A stretch of 64,000 bases of DNA from Gemmatimonadota bacterium (GTDB lineage: Bacteria; Gemmatimonadota; Gemmatimonadetes; Gemmatimonadales; Gemmatimonadaceae): positions 1 through 64,000 of the forward strand of contig JAQBPX010000028.1 in the NCBI GenBank assembly GCA_028287305.1. Reading direction: 5' to 3'. Of the stretch, positions 52,856-61,685 are shown in pieces. A program made the translations under genes and the position numbers. Numbering within the stretch: position 1 is the first letter of the stretch; each line of letters opens with the position of its first letter. Below the pieces are notes generated by a model that saw only the letters and a program-made list of their open reading frames with translations, made no database searches and had not been told where the DNA came from.

Positions 52856-53239
52856 TCAGTTGCAGGCGGGCTCGCCTTCGCCAGCCGTGGTGACCGTCGG
52901 GTTCGTCGTGTTCACGCCGATGCCGCAGGTCTTGCCGGAGAGCTGGGAGTGCGAAACCGTGGCGGTCCAGAAGCCGGAGCCGGTCACGATGGTCGGGGCG
53001 TTGACGCCGGTCGACTGCTTGAAGTTCAGCGCGGTGGTGCTCGTCGAGTACTTGGCCGAGTCAGAGAAGAAGGCCTCTTCGGCGGTGACGAGGTTGCGAA
53101 GGTCGGACTTCATGGCCGTGATGTAGGCCTTCGACTTCGTGTTGGCGAACTTCGGAATCGCGATCGCGGCAAGAATGCCGATGATGACGACCACGATGAG
53201 CAGTTCGATGAGGGTAAAGCCCTTGCGAGTGCGAAGCAT
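52856..53239 (-). CDS. Type IV pilin-like prepilin
   Basis: A 127-residue prepilin. The leader MLRTRKG ends in the prepilin-peptidase site G7|FTLIELLIVVVIIGILAAIAIPKF, with the conserved Glu at mature position 5. The mature domain is short and ends in a likely disulfide pair (KTCGIG... PACN). GGAG lies six bases upstream of the ATG. No pilus assembly gene is nearby, so it depends on machinery encoded elsewhere. It could be a major pilin or a type II secretion pseudopilin; its length and Thr/Ser-rich body favour a pilin. Confidence 0.9.
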   Translation of the reverse strand: MLRTRKGFTLIELLIVVVIIGILAAIAIPKFANTKSKAYITAMKSDLRNLVTAEEAFFSDSAKYSTSTTALNFKQSTGVNAPTIVTGSGFWTATVSHSQLSGKTCGIGVNTTNPTVTTAGEGEPACN

Positions 53240-53286
53240 AGTGTTCTCCGGTGGGGACGAGGTGGGGTTTGTGTGACACCCAGTAA

Positions 53287-53302
53287 GGCAACGGCCGGAC
53301 CA
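53287..53302 (-). promoter_or_regulatory. Possible sigma-54 promoter of the pilin gene
   Basis: Read on the minus strand, TGGTCCGGCCGTTGCC has GG and GC separated by exactly ten bases, as in -24/-12 promoters. It lies about 48 bp before the pilin ATG. The bases between differ from the TGGCAC...TTGCA consensus, so the evidence is modest. Confidence 0.3.
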
Positions 53303-53439
53303 CTCGTGGGTGGCATGTGTAACAAGCTGTGAAGCAACGACTTGCGACGTTACTGTACGGTGCTGAACGGCGTCCCGGCCCCCGCGTTCTGCATAGAGTC
53401 TCGCATCCTGCGTGAGAATTGCATGAACGAAAATCGGCC

Positions 53440-54342
53440 TTACGCGAAAGCTGCGGCGATCCGCGCCGTGCTCACGTGGACCGACACGGAGTCCTCGATC
53501 CTCGCCCCGTATCCACCGGAAATCGTCACGCAGACCGGGATGCCGACATCGCGACAGGTCTCCATCACCATCGCGTCACGGCGTGCCAGCCCCTCGAACG
53601 ACATTTTCAGGCGACCAAGGCGGTCACCCTCATGAGGGTCCGAGCCGGCCAGGTAGACCACGAGTGCGGGCGACGACTGGGCCAATACCACCGGCAGCGA
53701 GTCCGCCAGCAGCGCGAGGTACTGGTCGTCCCCCGTGCCATCGTCCAGCTCCACGTCGAGCGTGCCCGCCACCTTGTGGAAGGGATAGTTCCTCCGCCCG
53801 TGCATGCTGAAGGTGAAGGTGGACTCGTCTCCCGCGAATATCGCGTGCGTCCCGTTCCCCTGGTGCACGTCCAGGTCGACGATCGCCACGCGTCCCACCC
53901 TGCCTTGGGCACGCAGCGCACGGATCGCGATGGCCACGTCATTGAAGACGCAGAAGCCCTCACCGTGATCGGGGAACGCGTGGTGCGTGCCGCCGGCAAG
54001 GTTCATCGCAATGCCCTGGTCGAGCGCCCACGCCGCGGCTTCCATGGTGCCGCCCACGGCGCGATACGAGCGCTCCACCAGCGCCTCCGACCAGGGAAAC
54101 CCGATGCGCCGCATCTCCTCCGCCGTGAGCTGCCCACGCGTGAATCCGTCGACGTAGGCGTCACTGTGCACGCGCAGCAGGTCGTCGCGCGAGGCCCGCG
54201 CCGGCTCGTGCATTTCCTCCGGCCGCACGATGCCCTCGCTCAGCACCGCTTGGCGAAGCAGCTGGTACTTCGCCACGGGAAAGCGGTGGCCGTCTGGCAG
54301 CGGGAACGCATACCGCGCCGAGGACCAGAGGTGAAGCGCCAC
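53440..54342 (-). CDS. Histone-deacetylase-family (AcuC-like) deacetylase
   Basis: A 300-residue zinc-dependent amidohydrolase of the HDAC/acetoin-utilisation/acetylpolyamine group. The active-site His pair is in AGGTHHAFPD. Zinc ligands are Asp and His of VDLDVHQGNGT and Asp of AGSDPHEGDRLG. The late loop is SGGYGARI, with the Tyr that stabilises the transition state. It probably deacetylates a small molecule or protein lysines. It lies seven bases downstream of the M28 peptidase gene on the same strand. Confidence 0.9.
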   Translation of the reverse strand: MALHLWSSARYAFPLPDGHRFPVAKYQLLRQAVLSEGIVRPEEMHEPARASRDDLLRVHSDAYVDGFTRGQLTAEEMRRIGFPWSEALVERSYRAVGGTMEAAAWALDQGIAMNLAGGTHHAFPDHGEGFCVFNDVAIAIRALRAQGRVGRVAIVDLDVHQGNGTHAIFAGDESTFTFSMHGRRNYPFHKVAGTLDVELDDGTGDDQYLALLADSLPVVLAQSSPALVVYLAGSDPHEGDRLGRLKMSFEGLARRDAMVMETCRDVGIPVCVTISGGYGARIEDSVSVHVSTARIAAAFA

Positions 54343-54349
54343 GCCCGTG

Positions 54350-55618
54350 CTATGGGCGCGCGGCCAGGGTCACCGTGAGTGGCGTGCGCACTCCGGCGCG
54401 CAACACGACCACGCCCACCACGTCGCCCGGCTTGTGCGAGTACAGCGCATTCGTGTAGCTGTAGATGTCGCTGACGTCCTTGCCGCCGAACTCCACGATC
54501 ACATCACCGGCCACCAGCCCACCCTTGTCGGCGGGACTTCCGGGGCGGACTCCGCTGAGGCGCAACCCCTTCACGTCGCCCGCGCTCATGTCGGGCACGG
54601 AGCCGAGCCACACGTTGCTGCCCTCGCGGTTCATCGTGACACCCTGCGTGACGGGTGCGCGCACGAAGGTGAGGCGCGCGGGGCGATCGGCGATGCTCCG
54701 TATCACGCGCTCCGCCATCACGAGCACGCGCGCCTCGCCTGCCGCATTCACCTTGTCGGCGTCGTCACTCGCGCGATGATAGTCGTCATGGATGTCGGTG
54801 AAGAAGTGCAGCACCGGGAGGTTCTTCGCGTAGAACGACGCATGATCCGAAGGCCCGAAGCCATCGCCCACGGCGCTGACCCTGAGCTGGGTGGTGGCGT
54901 TCGCGCTGTCGAGGATGGCCGGCAGCTCCGGCGCGGTGGCCACGCCGTACACGATCAGCTTGTCGTTCTTCAGCCGGCCCACCATGTCGAAGTTCACCAT
55001 CGCCACGGCCCGCTCGAGCGCGATGGACGGGTGGTCGGTGAAGTACTGGGAGCCGAGCAGCCCGAGCTCCTCGCCGGTGAAGTTGGCGAAGATCACGGAG
55101 CGCTTCGGCGGGTTCGCCTTCAGCAGGCGGGCCAGCTCGAGGACCGCGGCGGTGCCGGAGGCGTTGTCGTCGGCGCCATTGCGGATGACGTCCTTCGCCT
55201 CGGGGTCCATGGCCCCCTCGGTGGAGCGGCCCAGGTGGTCGAAGTGCGCCCCCACGATCACGTACTCGTTCGCGAGCGCGGCGTCGCTGCCGCGCAGCAG
55301 CGCGATCACGTTCTGCGTGGGGAGCGACCGCGCCGCGCCGCCACTGTGCGCCGCCACGGGATGGGCGACGAATGGCTGGAGGTACCCCGGTGTGGTGGCC
55401 GCGAGGCCCAGCGATGCATAGCGTCGCGCAATCCAGGCGGCGGAGGAATCATTGCCGGCGCTGCCGGTGCCGCGTCCCTCGCGCGCGTCGTCCGCCAGCC
55501 ACTCGATGTCGCGCCGGATGCGCAGCGAATCGGGCGCAAGCGGCGCGGACGAGCCGAGCGTGGGCCGGCAGGCCGCGAGTGCGACGACGAGGCAGGGCAG
55601 CAGCGAATGGGCTTTCAT
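54350..55618 (-). CDS. M28-family metallopeptidase with C-terminal PDZ domain, lipoprotein
   Basis: A 422-residue exported aminopeptidase. The lipobox is VVALAAC near residue 17. The M28 di-zinc site is complete: VGAHFDHLG, NGADDNASG, GEELG, NFDMVG and DIHDDYH. A PDZ domain follows at about 325-415 ('LRLSGVRPGSPADKGGLVAGDVIVEFGGKDVSD'). PDZ-bearing M28 peptidases are known in several phyla. It probably trims peptides in the periplasm. I start at ATG 55618, giving the lipoprotein signal; an upstream ATG at 55642 would add eight residues. Confidence 0.9.
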   Translation of the reverse strand: MKAHSLLPCLVVALAACRPTLGSSAPLAPDSLRIRRDIEWLADDAREGRGTGSAGNDSSAAWIARRYASLGLAATTPGYLQPFVAHPVAAHSGGAARSLPTQNVIALLRGSDAALANEYVIVGAHFDHLGRSTEGAMDPEAKDVIRNGADDNASGTAAVLELARLLKANPPKRSVIFANFTGEELGLLGSQYFTDHPSIALERAVAMVNFDMVGRLKNDKLIVYGVATAPELPAILDSANATTQLRVSAVGDGFGPSDHASFYAKNLPVLHFFTDIHDDYHRASDDADKVNAAGEARVLVMAERVIRSIADRPARLTFVRAPVTQGVTMNREGSNVWLGSVPDMSAGDVKGLRLSGVRPGSPADKGGLVAGDVIVEFGGKDVSDIYSYTNALYSHKPGDVVGVVVLRAGVRTPLTVTLAARP

Positions 55619-55794
55619 CACGAAGAAGTGAGGGACTGCCAACGATACATCGCGTGCAGGGCGCGGGCACCATCATTTTCGCCTGAAGTGCCGAGAAACG
55701 CGACAGTGTCATGGTGCTGGCGTGCGCTGCGTTGTCGTCCTAGCTTGCGTTACCCTCTCCTCAACGCCGTAACGGCGCGACGAAGCTGCCGCTA

Positions 55795-57372
55795 ATGAAT
55801 CATTCCGCCACTTTTGCACGCTATTTCGCACGCCTCGTGTGGCTGCTCATTCATGAGTCCAGCAACATCGAGGAACAGAAGGCTGCCCTGCGGGTCCTGG
55901 TCGTCGAATCCAGGGAAGGGGAGTACGTTCTCGCGACGCGTGACTGGCACCTGTTCGCGAACGACGAGGAGATGCCGGACGCCATGACGGGGGTGCAGGA
56001 CGCGGCCGCCCAGATGATCGGGCATGCGCTGGCCAGCATTCGCGTTGGTGCGGGCTCGCCGGCGGCCGACCTGCTGGGCGTTGCGCGCATCCTGGCGGCC
56101 GAGGCGATGGCGGGAGACGGGGGCGACGCAGCCAGCGCCAAGCTGGCCGCGCTCGGCGCCTCCACGATCAGCTTCGAGCGGGTGCCGCGCCCCGAGCCCG
56201 AGCCTGCGGCGGCGCCCTTCGTGACGGGCAGCGACATGCTGATGGGCGGCGTGGTGGGCGTGGCGACCCCGCCGATGGGCGTCGACTCCATGGATTCCGT
56301 CGTGTCCGGCGGGCTCTCGGGGCTCCTGAGCGACGACTCCTCGAGCGGCAGCATGTTCCACCACTTCGCCGCCGCGAGCGCGGTGAAGGATTCGTCGGAC
56401 GAGCTGCTCGCTCGGCTCGACCGCGCCGATTCCGTGGACAGTGCCACGCGTACGCTCGATGACCTGGTGACCGTGGCGGAGAATGCCGCGCGCGAGGGAA
56501 AGCCGCTGGTGGTGGGTGACGTGTTCCACGGCGTGGTCGCGCGCGAGGCGCGGGTGCCCGAGGGCGACATGAAGCGTGCGTTCGTGATGGCGATCCGTCG
56601 CCTGTCGAAGCCGATCCTGCTCCGCAACGTGGCGATGATGCTCCCGCGCAAGCGCGAGCGGCTCGCCGACTACGTGGCGGTGCTGGTGCGCACGGGCGAG
56701 GACGGCGCCGACGCGCTGATCGACCAGCTCACGCAGGCGCAGACCGCGGACGATCGCCGCGTCTACTACGACGTGCTGATGCAGCTCAACGCCGGCGTGC
56801 CGGCGCTGCTGCACATGCTCGGCGATGCGCGCTGGTTCGTGGCGCGCAATGCGGCCGACCTGCTGGGCGAGATGGGCGCGAAGGAGGCCGAGGAGCCGCT
56901 GATCGGGCTCCTGCACAACAGCGATGATCGCGTGCGCCGCTCGGCCACGCACGCGCTGATCGGGCTCGGCACGCCCAAGGCGATCCAGGCGATCCACGAC
57001 GCGATTCGCGACGGGGCGCCGGAGGTTCGCATGCAGGCCGCCGCGGCGATCGCGTCACGCCGCGAGGCGGCCAGCGCGACCACGCTGATCAAGGCGCTGG
57101 ACGACGAGCCGGATGGCGACGTGCAGCTGGCGATGCTCGCCGCGCTCGGCAAGCTGGCAACGCCGGATGCGGTGCGAAAGCTGGTCGCCGCCGCGGAGCC
57201 CGAGGGCCGCCTGTTCAAGAAGAAGACGGCAGCGTTCCGCGTCGCGGCCGTGCAGGCGCTCGGCGAGGCGAAGACGACGCAGGCCATCTCCGCGTTGCGA
57301 GAGCTGGCCACGGATCGCGAGAAGGACGTGCGCGACACCGTGCAGCGACTGCTCTCGCTGGTGGGACGCTAG
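55795..57372 (+). CDS. HEAT-repeat protein of unknown role
   Basis: A 525-residue soluble protein. The N-terminal 100 residues are helical without a family match ('FARYFARLVWLLIHESSNIEEQKAALRVLV'). A Pro/Ser/Gly-rich linker spans about 130-200. From about 325 there are at least five HEAT-like helical repeats ('RWFVARNAADLLGEMGAKEAEEPLIGLLHNSDDRVRRSATHALIGLG'), a protein-binding solenoid. No catalytic motif or signal peptide is seen. It could scaffold a complex; the partner is unknown. Confidence 0.78.
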   Translation: MNHSATFARYFARLVWLLIHESSNIEEQKAALRVLVVESREGEYVLATRDWHLFANDEEMPDAMTGVQDAAAQMIGHALASIRVGAGSPAADLLGVARILAAEAMAGDGGDAASAKLAALGASTISFERVPRPEPEPAAAPFVTGSDMLMGGVVGVATPPMGVDSMDSVVSGGLSGLLSDDSSSGSMFHHFAAASAVKDSSDELLARLDRADSVDSATRTLDDLVTVAENAAREGKPLVVGDVFHGVVAREARVPEGDMKRAFVMAIRRLSKPILLRNVAMMLPRKRERLADYVAVLVRTGEDGADALIDQLTQAQTADDRRVYYDVLMQLNAGVPALLHMLGDARWFVARNAADLLGEMGAKEAEEPLIGLLHNSDDRVRRSATHALIGLGTPKAIQAIHDAIRDGAPEVRMQAAAAIASRREAASATTLIKALDDEPDGDVQLAMLAALGKLATPDAVRKLVAAAEPEGRLFKKKTAAFRVAAVQALGEAKTTQAISALRELATDREKDVRDTVQRLLSLVGR

Positions 57373-57378
57373 CGACGG

Positions 57379-58449
57379 CTAGCGCGCCGTGAAGTCCGTG
57401 CCGTCGCTTACCGACCGGCAGGTCTCTGCGATGAGCGTCGCGGCGTGGTCCACGTCGAGGAGGCTCACCATCTCGTTCGGCGAGTGCATGTAGCGGTTGG
57501 GAATGGAGAGCACTCCCGTCGCCACGCCCTCCTTCGCGATGTGGATCGCGTCGGCATTCGTCGAGGTGTCGCGCCCCACCGCGTGGATGCTGTACGACAT
57601 CTCGAGCGCCCTGGCGGACGCCCGCATCAGGTCGTACACCACGGGCGAGATCAGCCCGCCGCGCGAGAGCACCGGGCCGCCGCCGAGCTTGTGCTCGCCG
57701 AGCTCCTTCTTCTCGATGGTGGGATGGTCGGTGGCGAAGGTGACGTCGACGACGATCGCCATCTTCGGGCCGATCGAGCTCGCGCAGACGAGCGCGCCGC
57801 CGCCGTGCCAGGCGATCTCCTCCTGCGTGGTGGCGCAGGCCACGACGCGCGCCTTGCCGGGGTTCTCGGCGTAGCGGCGCAGCGCCTCGAGCACCACGAA
57901 GGCGCCGATCCGGTCGTCGATCGAGCGGGAGACGATGCGATCGTTGGGGAAGTCGAGGGTGCGCGAGTCGATCACGCCCGGGTCGCCGAGCTCGATGCGC
58001 GCGAGCGCCTCGTCCTTGCTGGTGGCGCCGATGTCCACCCACATGTCGGTGAAGCCGCAGACCTTCTCGCGGTCGGTGGGCTTCATGAGGTGGATGGGCT
58101 TCTTGCCGATCACGCCCAGGACGTCGCCGTCCTTGGTGATGAAGCGGATGCGCTGGCCGACCAGCACCTGCGCGTCCCAGCCGCCGATCGGGGAGATGTA
58201 GACGAAGCCCTCGTCATCCACGTACTGCACGATCACGCCGATCTCGTCGATGTGCCCGTCGAGCATGATGGTGGGCGAGCCCTCGGGGTTCACCTCGGCC
58301 ATCACGTTGCCGGCCACGTCACTGCGGACGTTGACGGCGAAGGACTCGGCCTCCTTTCGCCAGGCGCGTGCGGCGGGACCCTCGAAGCCGGAAGGCGCCG
58401 GCGTATCGAGGAGGCGCTTGAGGAAGGCGAGCGAGGACGGGCTGAACAT
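57379..58449 (-). CDS. M42-family metallo-aminopeptidase
   Basis: A 356-residue M42 (FrvX/glutamyl aminopeptidase-like) enzyme. Family ligands are His and Asp in MLDGHIDEIGV, Asp in SRSIDDRIGAF, the catalytic Glu pair in TTQEEIAWHGG, Asp in VVDVTFATD and a late His in YMHSPNEMVSLLDV. Such enzymes form large tetrahedral cytosolic peptidases. There is no signal peptide. I chose ATG 58449 (MFSPSSLAF); an ATG at 58524 adds 25 unconserved residues. It converges on the HEAT gene with a six-base gap. Confidence 0.92.
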   Translation of the reverse strand: MFSPSSLAFLKRLLDTPAPSGFEGPAARAWRKEAESFAVNVRSDVAGNVMAEVNPEGSPTIMLDGHIDEIGVIVQYVDDEGFVYISPIGGWDAQVLVGQRIRFITKDGDVLGVIGKKPIHLMKPTDREKVCGFTDMWVDIGATSKDEALARIELGDPGVIDSRTLDFPNDRIVSRSIDDRIGAFVVLEALRRYAENPGKARVVACATTQEEIAWHGGGALVCASSIGPKMAIVVDVTFATDHPTIEKKELGEHKLGGGPVLSRGGLISPVVYDLMRASARALEMSYSIHAVGRDTSTNADAIHIAKEGVATGVLSIPNRYMHSPNEMVSLLDVDHAATLIAETCRSVSDGTDFTAR

Positions 58450-58547
58450 GGGCGTGGCAGGGGAGCGAGACAGGGGCTGGTGCAGGTGATATGCTAGTGC
58501 AGGGCCTGCGTGCCCGGAAGACACCAGAACCCTTCATCCAGACTCGA

Positions 58548-58898
58548 ATGCTGCTCTTCCTGGCGATTGGACTTGGCGCGGGCGTGCTTTCCGGCCTTTT
58601 CGGCATCGGCGGTGGCGTGGTGATCGTGCCCGCGCTGGTGCTGATAGCGAAGATGCAGCCGCAGTCGGCCACCGGCACGTCGCTGGCCTCGCTGCTCCTG
58701 CCGGTGGGTGCACTGGGCGCATGGACGTACTACAAGGCCGGGCACGTGGAGATGAAGGCCGCGCTGCTGATCGCGGCCGGGCTGTTCTTCGGCGCCTATT
58801 TCGGTGCGCGCATCTCGCAGACGCTGTCGGCGGACCTGCTGCGGCGGATGTTCGCGGTGTTCCTGGTGGCGATCGCGGCGAAGATGTGGTTCAAGTAG
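58548..58898 (+). CDS. Half-length TSUP (TauE/SafE) family membrane protein
   Basis: A 116-residue protein with about four hydrophobic segments. The opening 'AIGLGAGVLSGLFGIGGGVVIVPAL' is the signature of the TSUP anion-export family, followed by 'ATGTSLASLLLPVGALGAWTYYKAG'. Normal members have two such halves (about 240-260 residues); only one is encoded here. It could work as a dimer or be a remnant, although the frame is intact. I start at ATG 58548, directly before the signature. Confidence 0.85.
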   Translation: MLLFLAIGLGAGVLSGLFGIGGGVVIVPALVLIAKMQPQSATGTSLASLLLPVGALGAWTYYKAGHVEMKAALLIAAGLFFGAYFGARISQTLSADLLRRMFAVFLVAIAAKMWFK

Positions 58899-58966
58899 GG
58901 CGGGTGTGGGGTTTGGGGGGCTGAGGTGTGGGGAACTGCAACGCCACTGCGGCTAGCTGCGGCTAA

Positions 58967-60658
58967 CTACGGCGCGGTGTAAACGGCTTTTCCGCCTACG
59001 TAGGTCGCGAGGATCTTCGTGCCGAGGATGTCCTTGTCGGCGACCGTCATGATGTCGCGGTCGAGGATCACGAAGTCGGCGTACTTGCCGGCGCGCAGCG
59101 ATCCCATCGCCTGCTCCTGGAAGGCGGCGAACGCCGGCCAGATGGTCATGCTCTTCAGCGCCTCCTCTCGCGTCATGCGCTGCTCGGGAAACCAGCCGGC
59201 CGCGGGAAAGTTGTCGGCGTCCTGGCGCGTGACCGCCGAGTGGAAGGAGTAGAGCGGATTGATGCTCTCGACCGGCGCATCGGAGCCGTTCGGGATCACG
59301 GCTCCCGTCGCCAGAAGCGAGCGCCACGCGTAGGCGCCGAAGAGCCGCTCGGCGCCCAGTCGCTTGCCTGCCCAGTACATGTCGCTCGTCTGGTGAACGG
59401 CCTGCATGGAGGGGATCACGCCGAGCTGCGCGAAGCGCGGGATGTCGTCGTGATGGATGATCTGCGCGTGTTCCACGCGGAAGCGATGGTCGGCGGTGGG
59501 AACCGCGGCCAGCGCCTTCTCGTAGGCGTCGAGCACCAGCCGATTGCCGCGGTCGCCGATCGCGTGGGTGTTCACCTGGAAGCCGACGCGCAGCGCACGG
59601 GTCGCCACGTCCTGGATGTGCGCGGGAGCCGAAACGAGCAGCCCGCTGTTCTTCGGGTCGTCCGAGTACGGGTCGAGCAGCGCGGCGCCTCGCGAGCCGA
59701 GCGCGCCATCGGCGTAGAGCTTGATGGCGCGCACCCAGAGCCGGCCGTCGAAGAGCGCCGCGCGCGGCCCGAGCTGCATGTAGTGCGCGATCGCGGCGGA
59801 GTCGTCGGAGATCATCACGTAGAGCCGGAAGTCGTACTCGCCGGCCCGCGCCATTTCCTCCATGAGGTCGATCACCTGGCGCGACTCGCCGGCGTCATGC
59901 AGCCCGGTGAGCCCCCAGCGCTGGCTCTCGCGGATGCCGGCGGCAAGTGCCTGGCGCAGGTCGGCACGCGTCGACGCGGGGATCGCGCGCTGGATCAGTC
60001 CCTCTGCGTTGTCCACGAACACGCCGGTGGGCGCGCCGCTCGCGTCGCGCTCCAGCCGTCCGCCGCTGGGATCTGCAGTGGTGGCACTGATGCCCGCGGC
60101 CTTCATGGCGGCTGCGTTGGCGAGCACCGCATGCCCATCCACGCGGCCGAGCGCCACTGGATTGTTGGGCAGCGCGCGACTGAGTGCGTCGTGCGTGGGG
60201 AAGCTCGTGTTCGCCCAGTCGTTCTGGTCCCATCCTCGCCCCACGATCCAGCTGCCGGCGGGTGATTCCTTCGCGCGCGCGACAACTCGAGCGATCACCT
60301 CGTCGTAGGACTTCGTGCCGGTGAGGTCCACGTTGCGAAGCGACTGCCCGAGGCCGAGCAGGTGCGCATGGGCGTCGACCATGCCGGGAATGACTGTCTT
60401 GCCGCCCAGGTCGAGCACGCGCGTGGCCGCGCCGCGGAAGGCATTCGCCTCACGGGCGGAGCCGGCGAAGACCACGCGCCCGTCGCGCACGGCGAGCGCC
60501 TCGACCAGGGGACGCGTGTCGTCCACCGTGTAGATGCGGGCGTTCGTGAGGATCAGCGCCGCGGGTGCCTGGGGCGGCGGGGCGGCGGGCGCGGTGGAGA
60601 CCTGGGCGGCGGCGGGGAGGGCGACACCCGCGACGAGGAGGAGGGAGGCGAGTCGCAT
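58967..60658 (-). CDS. Secreted amidohydrolase family 3 protein (YtcJ-like)
   Basis: A 563-residue metal-dependent hydrolase. The signal peptide is MRLASLLLVAGVALPAAAQ. Metal ligands follow the family order: HAH in GMVDAHAHLLGLG, the carbamylated Lys candidate in IKLYADGALGSRGA, His in NTHAIGDRGNR, His in RVEHAQII and Asp in PNGSDAPVESINPL. The amide or ester substrate is unknown. It lies 21 bp downstream of the TonB plug-only gene on the same strand. Confidence 0.9.
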   Translation of the reverse strand: MRLASLLLVAGVALPAAAQVSTAPAAPPPQAPAALILTNARIYTVDDTRPLVEALAVRDGRVVFAGSAREANAFRGAATRVLDLGGKTVIPGMVDAHAHLLGLGQSLRNVDLTGTKSYDEVIARVVARAKESPAGSWIVGRGWDQNDWANTSFPTHDALSRALPNNPVALGRVDGHAVLANAAAMKAAGISATTADPSGGRLERDASGAPTGVFVDNAEGLIQRAIPASTRADLRQALAAGIRESQRWGLTGLHDAGESRQVIDLMEEMARAGEYDFRLYVMISDDSAAIAHYMQLGPRAALFDGRLWVRAIKLYADGALGSRGAALLDPYSDDPKNSGLLVSAPAHIQDVATRALRVGFQVNTHAIGDRGNRLVLDAYEKALAAVPTADHRFRVEHAQIIHHDDIPRFAQLGVIPSMQAVHQTSDMYWAGKRLGAERLFGAYAWRSLLATGAVIPNGSDAPVESINPLYSFHSAVTRQDADNFPAAGWFPEQRMTREEALKSMTIWPAFAAFQEQAMGSLRAGKYADFVILDRDIMTVADKDILGTKILATYVGGKAVYTAP

Positions 60659-60679
60659 CCCGGAAAGAGAACTCCCCGC

Positions 60680-61417
60680 TCAGCCGCCCGGTAGCCTCGT
60701 CCAGATCACGATCACGCCGCAGGACGAATTTCCGTTGTGCGAGGTGAGCTCCGGCGGCAGCGCGGCGGCGCCGTTGTAGATCTCGATTCCTTCGACGTCC
60801 ATGGGGTTCATGTCGTCGATGTTGAACAGCGCGGGCCGAACGCCGTCCACCACGTACTCCACGGGACAGTCCACGCGATTGGCGGAGCTGGTGATCGAGC
60901 GACCCATGCGCAGCCGCGCCTTGCCGTCGTTGCCGAGGGCGACGCGAACGCCGGGGAGCGTGCGCAGCAGGTCGCTGAGGTTGGTGGGGTGGCGACGCTC
61001 GATCTCGGCGCGCGTGAAGTACCAGCCGGTCGCGCGCGAGCGACGGCGGTTGAAGTCGGCCAGGCGGTCGTGCAGGGCGTCCACCTCGGGATCGGCGATG
61101 GCGACGTCGGAGCCCTCGAGCACGATCTCGAGGGTGTCGCGCTGGGTGGCGCTGACCTCGACGTTCAGCCGCCGCATCTCGAAGCCCAGCTTGCGCACGA
61201 GCACGGCCACGTGGCCCTCGCTGAGGTGCTCGGCCACGAAGCGCCCGGTGGAGTCGGTGCGCAGGAGCGGGGTGCCGGCGACGATGACGTCAGCGTCAGC
61301 GATGGGCGCGCCCTTCACGGTATGGACGGCGCCGATGAGGCGCGCAGCGGGTTTCTGGGCGGCCGCCTGGACAGTGACGGTGGTCGCCAGGGCCAATGCC
61401 AGCTGGATGCGATGCAT
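60680..61417 (-). CDS. Carboxypeptidase-regulatory plus TonB-plug protein without a beta-barrel
   Basis: A 245-residue exported protein (signal MHRIQLALALATTVTVQAAAQ). Residues 30-110 form a CarboxypepD_reg-like domain ('GAVHTVKGAPIADADVIVAGTPLLRTDSTGRFVAEHL'). Residues 135-245 look like a TonB-receptor plug ('NLSDLLRTLPGVRV', 'CPVEYVVDGVRPALFNIDDMNPMDVEGIEIYNG'). The protein ends where the outer-membrane barrel would begin. GGAGGG about eight bases upstream supports ATG 61417. It could be an adaptor that mimics a plug or a truncated receptor. Confidence 0.8.
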   Translation of the reverse strand: MHRIQLALALATTVTVQAAAQKPAARLIGAVHTVKGAPIADADVIVAGTPLLRTDSTGRFVAEHLSEGHVAVLVRKLGFEMRRLNVEVSATQRDTLEIVLEGSDVAIADPEVDALHDRLADFNRRRSRATGWYFTRAEIERRHPTNLSDLLRTLPGVRVALGNDGKARLRMGRSITSSANRVDCPVEYVVDGVRPALFNIDDMNPMDVEGIEIYNGAAALPPELTSHNGNSSCGVIVIWTRLPGG

Positions 61418-61492
61418 GCGAGGTCCCTCCCCTGATTGAGCATGTGAAAGTTCATGCTCCTCGGCAAGGGCAGGCACCTACTGGCGGGGCTG

Positions 61493-61656
61493 AACGACAT
61501 TTTGCCGCGGACGACCGCGGACGACCGCGGACAACTGCAACAAATTTTGCCGCGGACGAGCGCGGACGAGCGCGGAGGAAAACAACAGAGTTGTTAGGTG
61601 CGCCTTCGCCCGATTTCTAGCCTGCTCGTCCGCGGTAGTCCGCGGCTAATGCTGTT
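61493..61656. repeat. Single-module copy of the palindromic repeat element
   Basis: AACGACATTTTGCCGCGGACGACCGCGG on the left and CCGCGGTAGTCCGCGGCTAATGCTGTT on the right (each read in parts) are imperfect inverted ends like those at 16343-16883. The inside has one CCGCGGACGAGCGCGGACGAGCGCGG tract and a small AACAAC-AGA-GTTGTT hairpin. No gene lies in the gap 61418-61685. Confidence 0.8.
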
Positions 61657-61685
61657 AGGGCTGTTGCCTCAGCAGTTGCCCGTCC

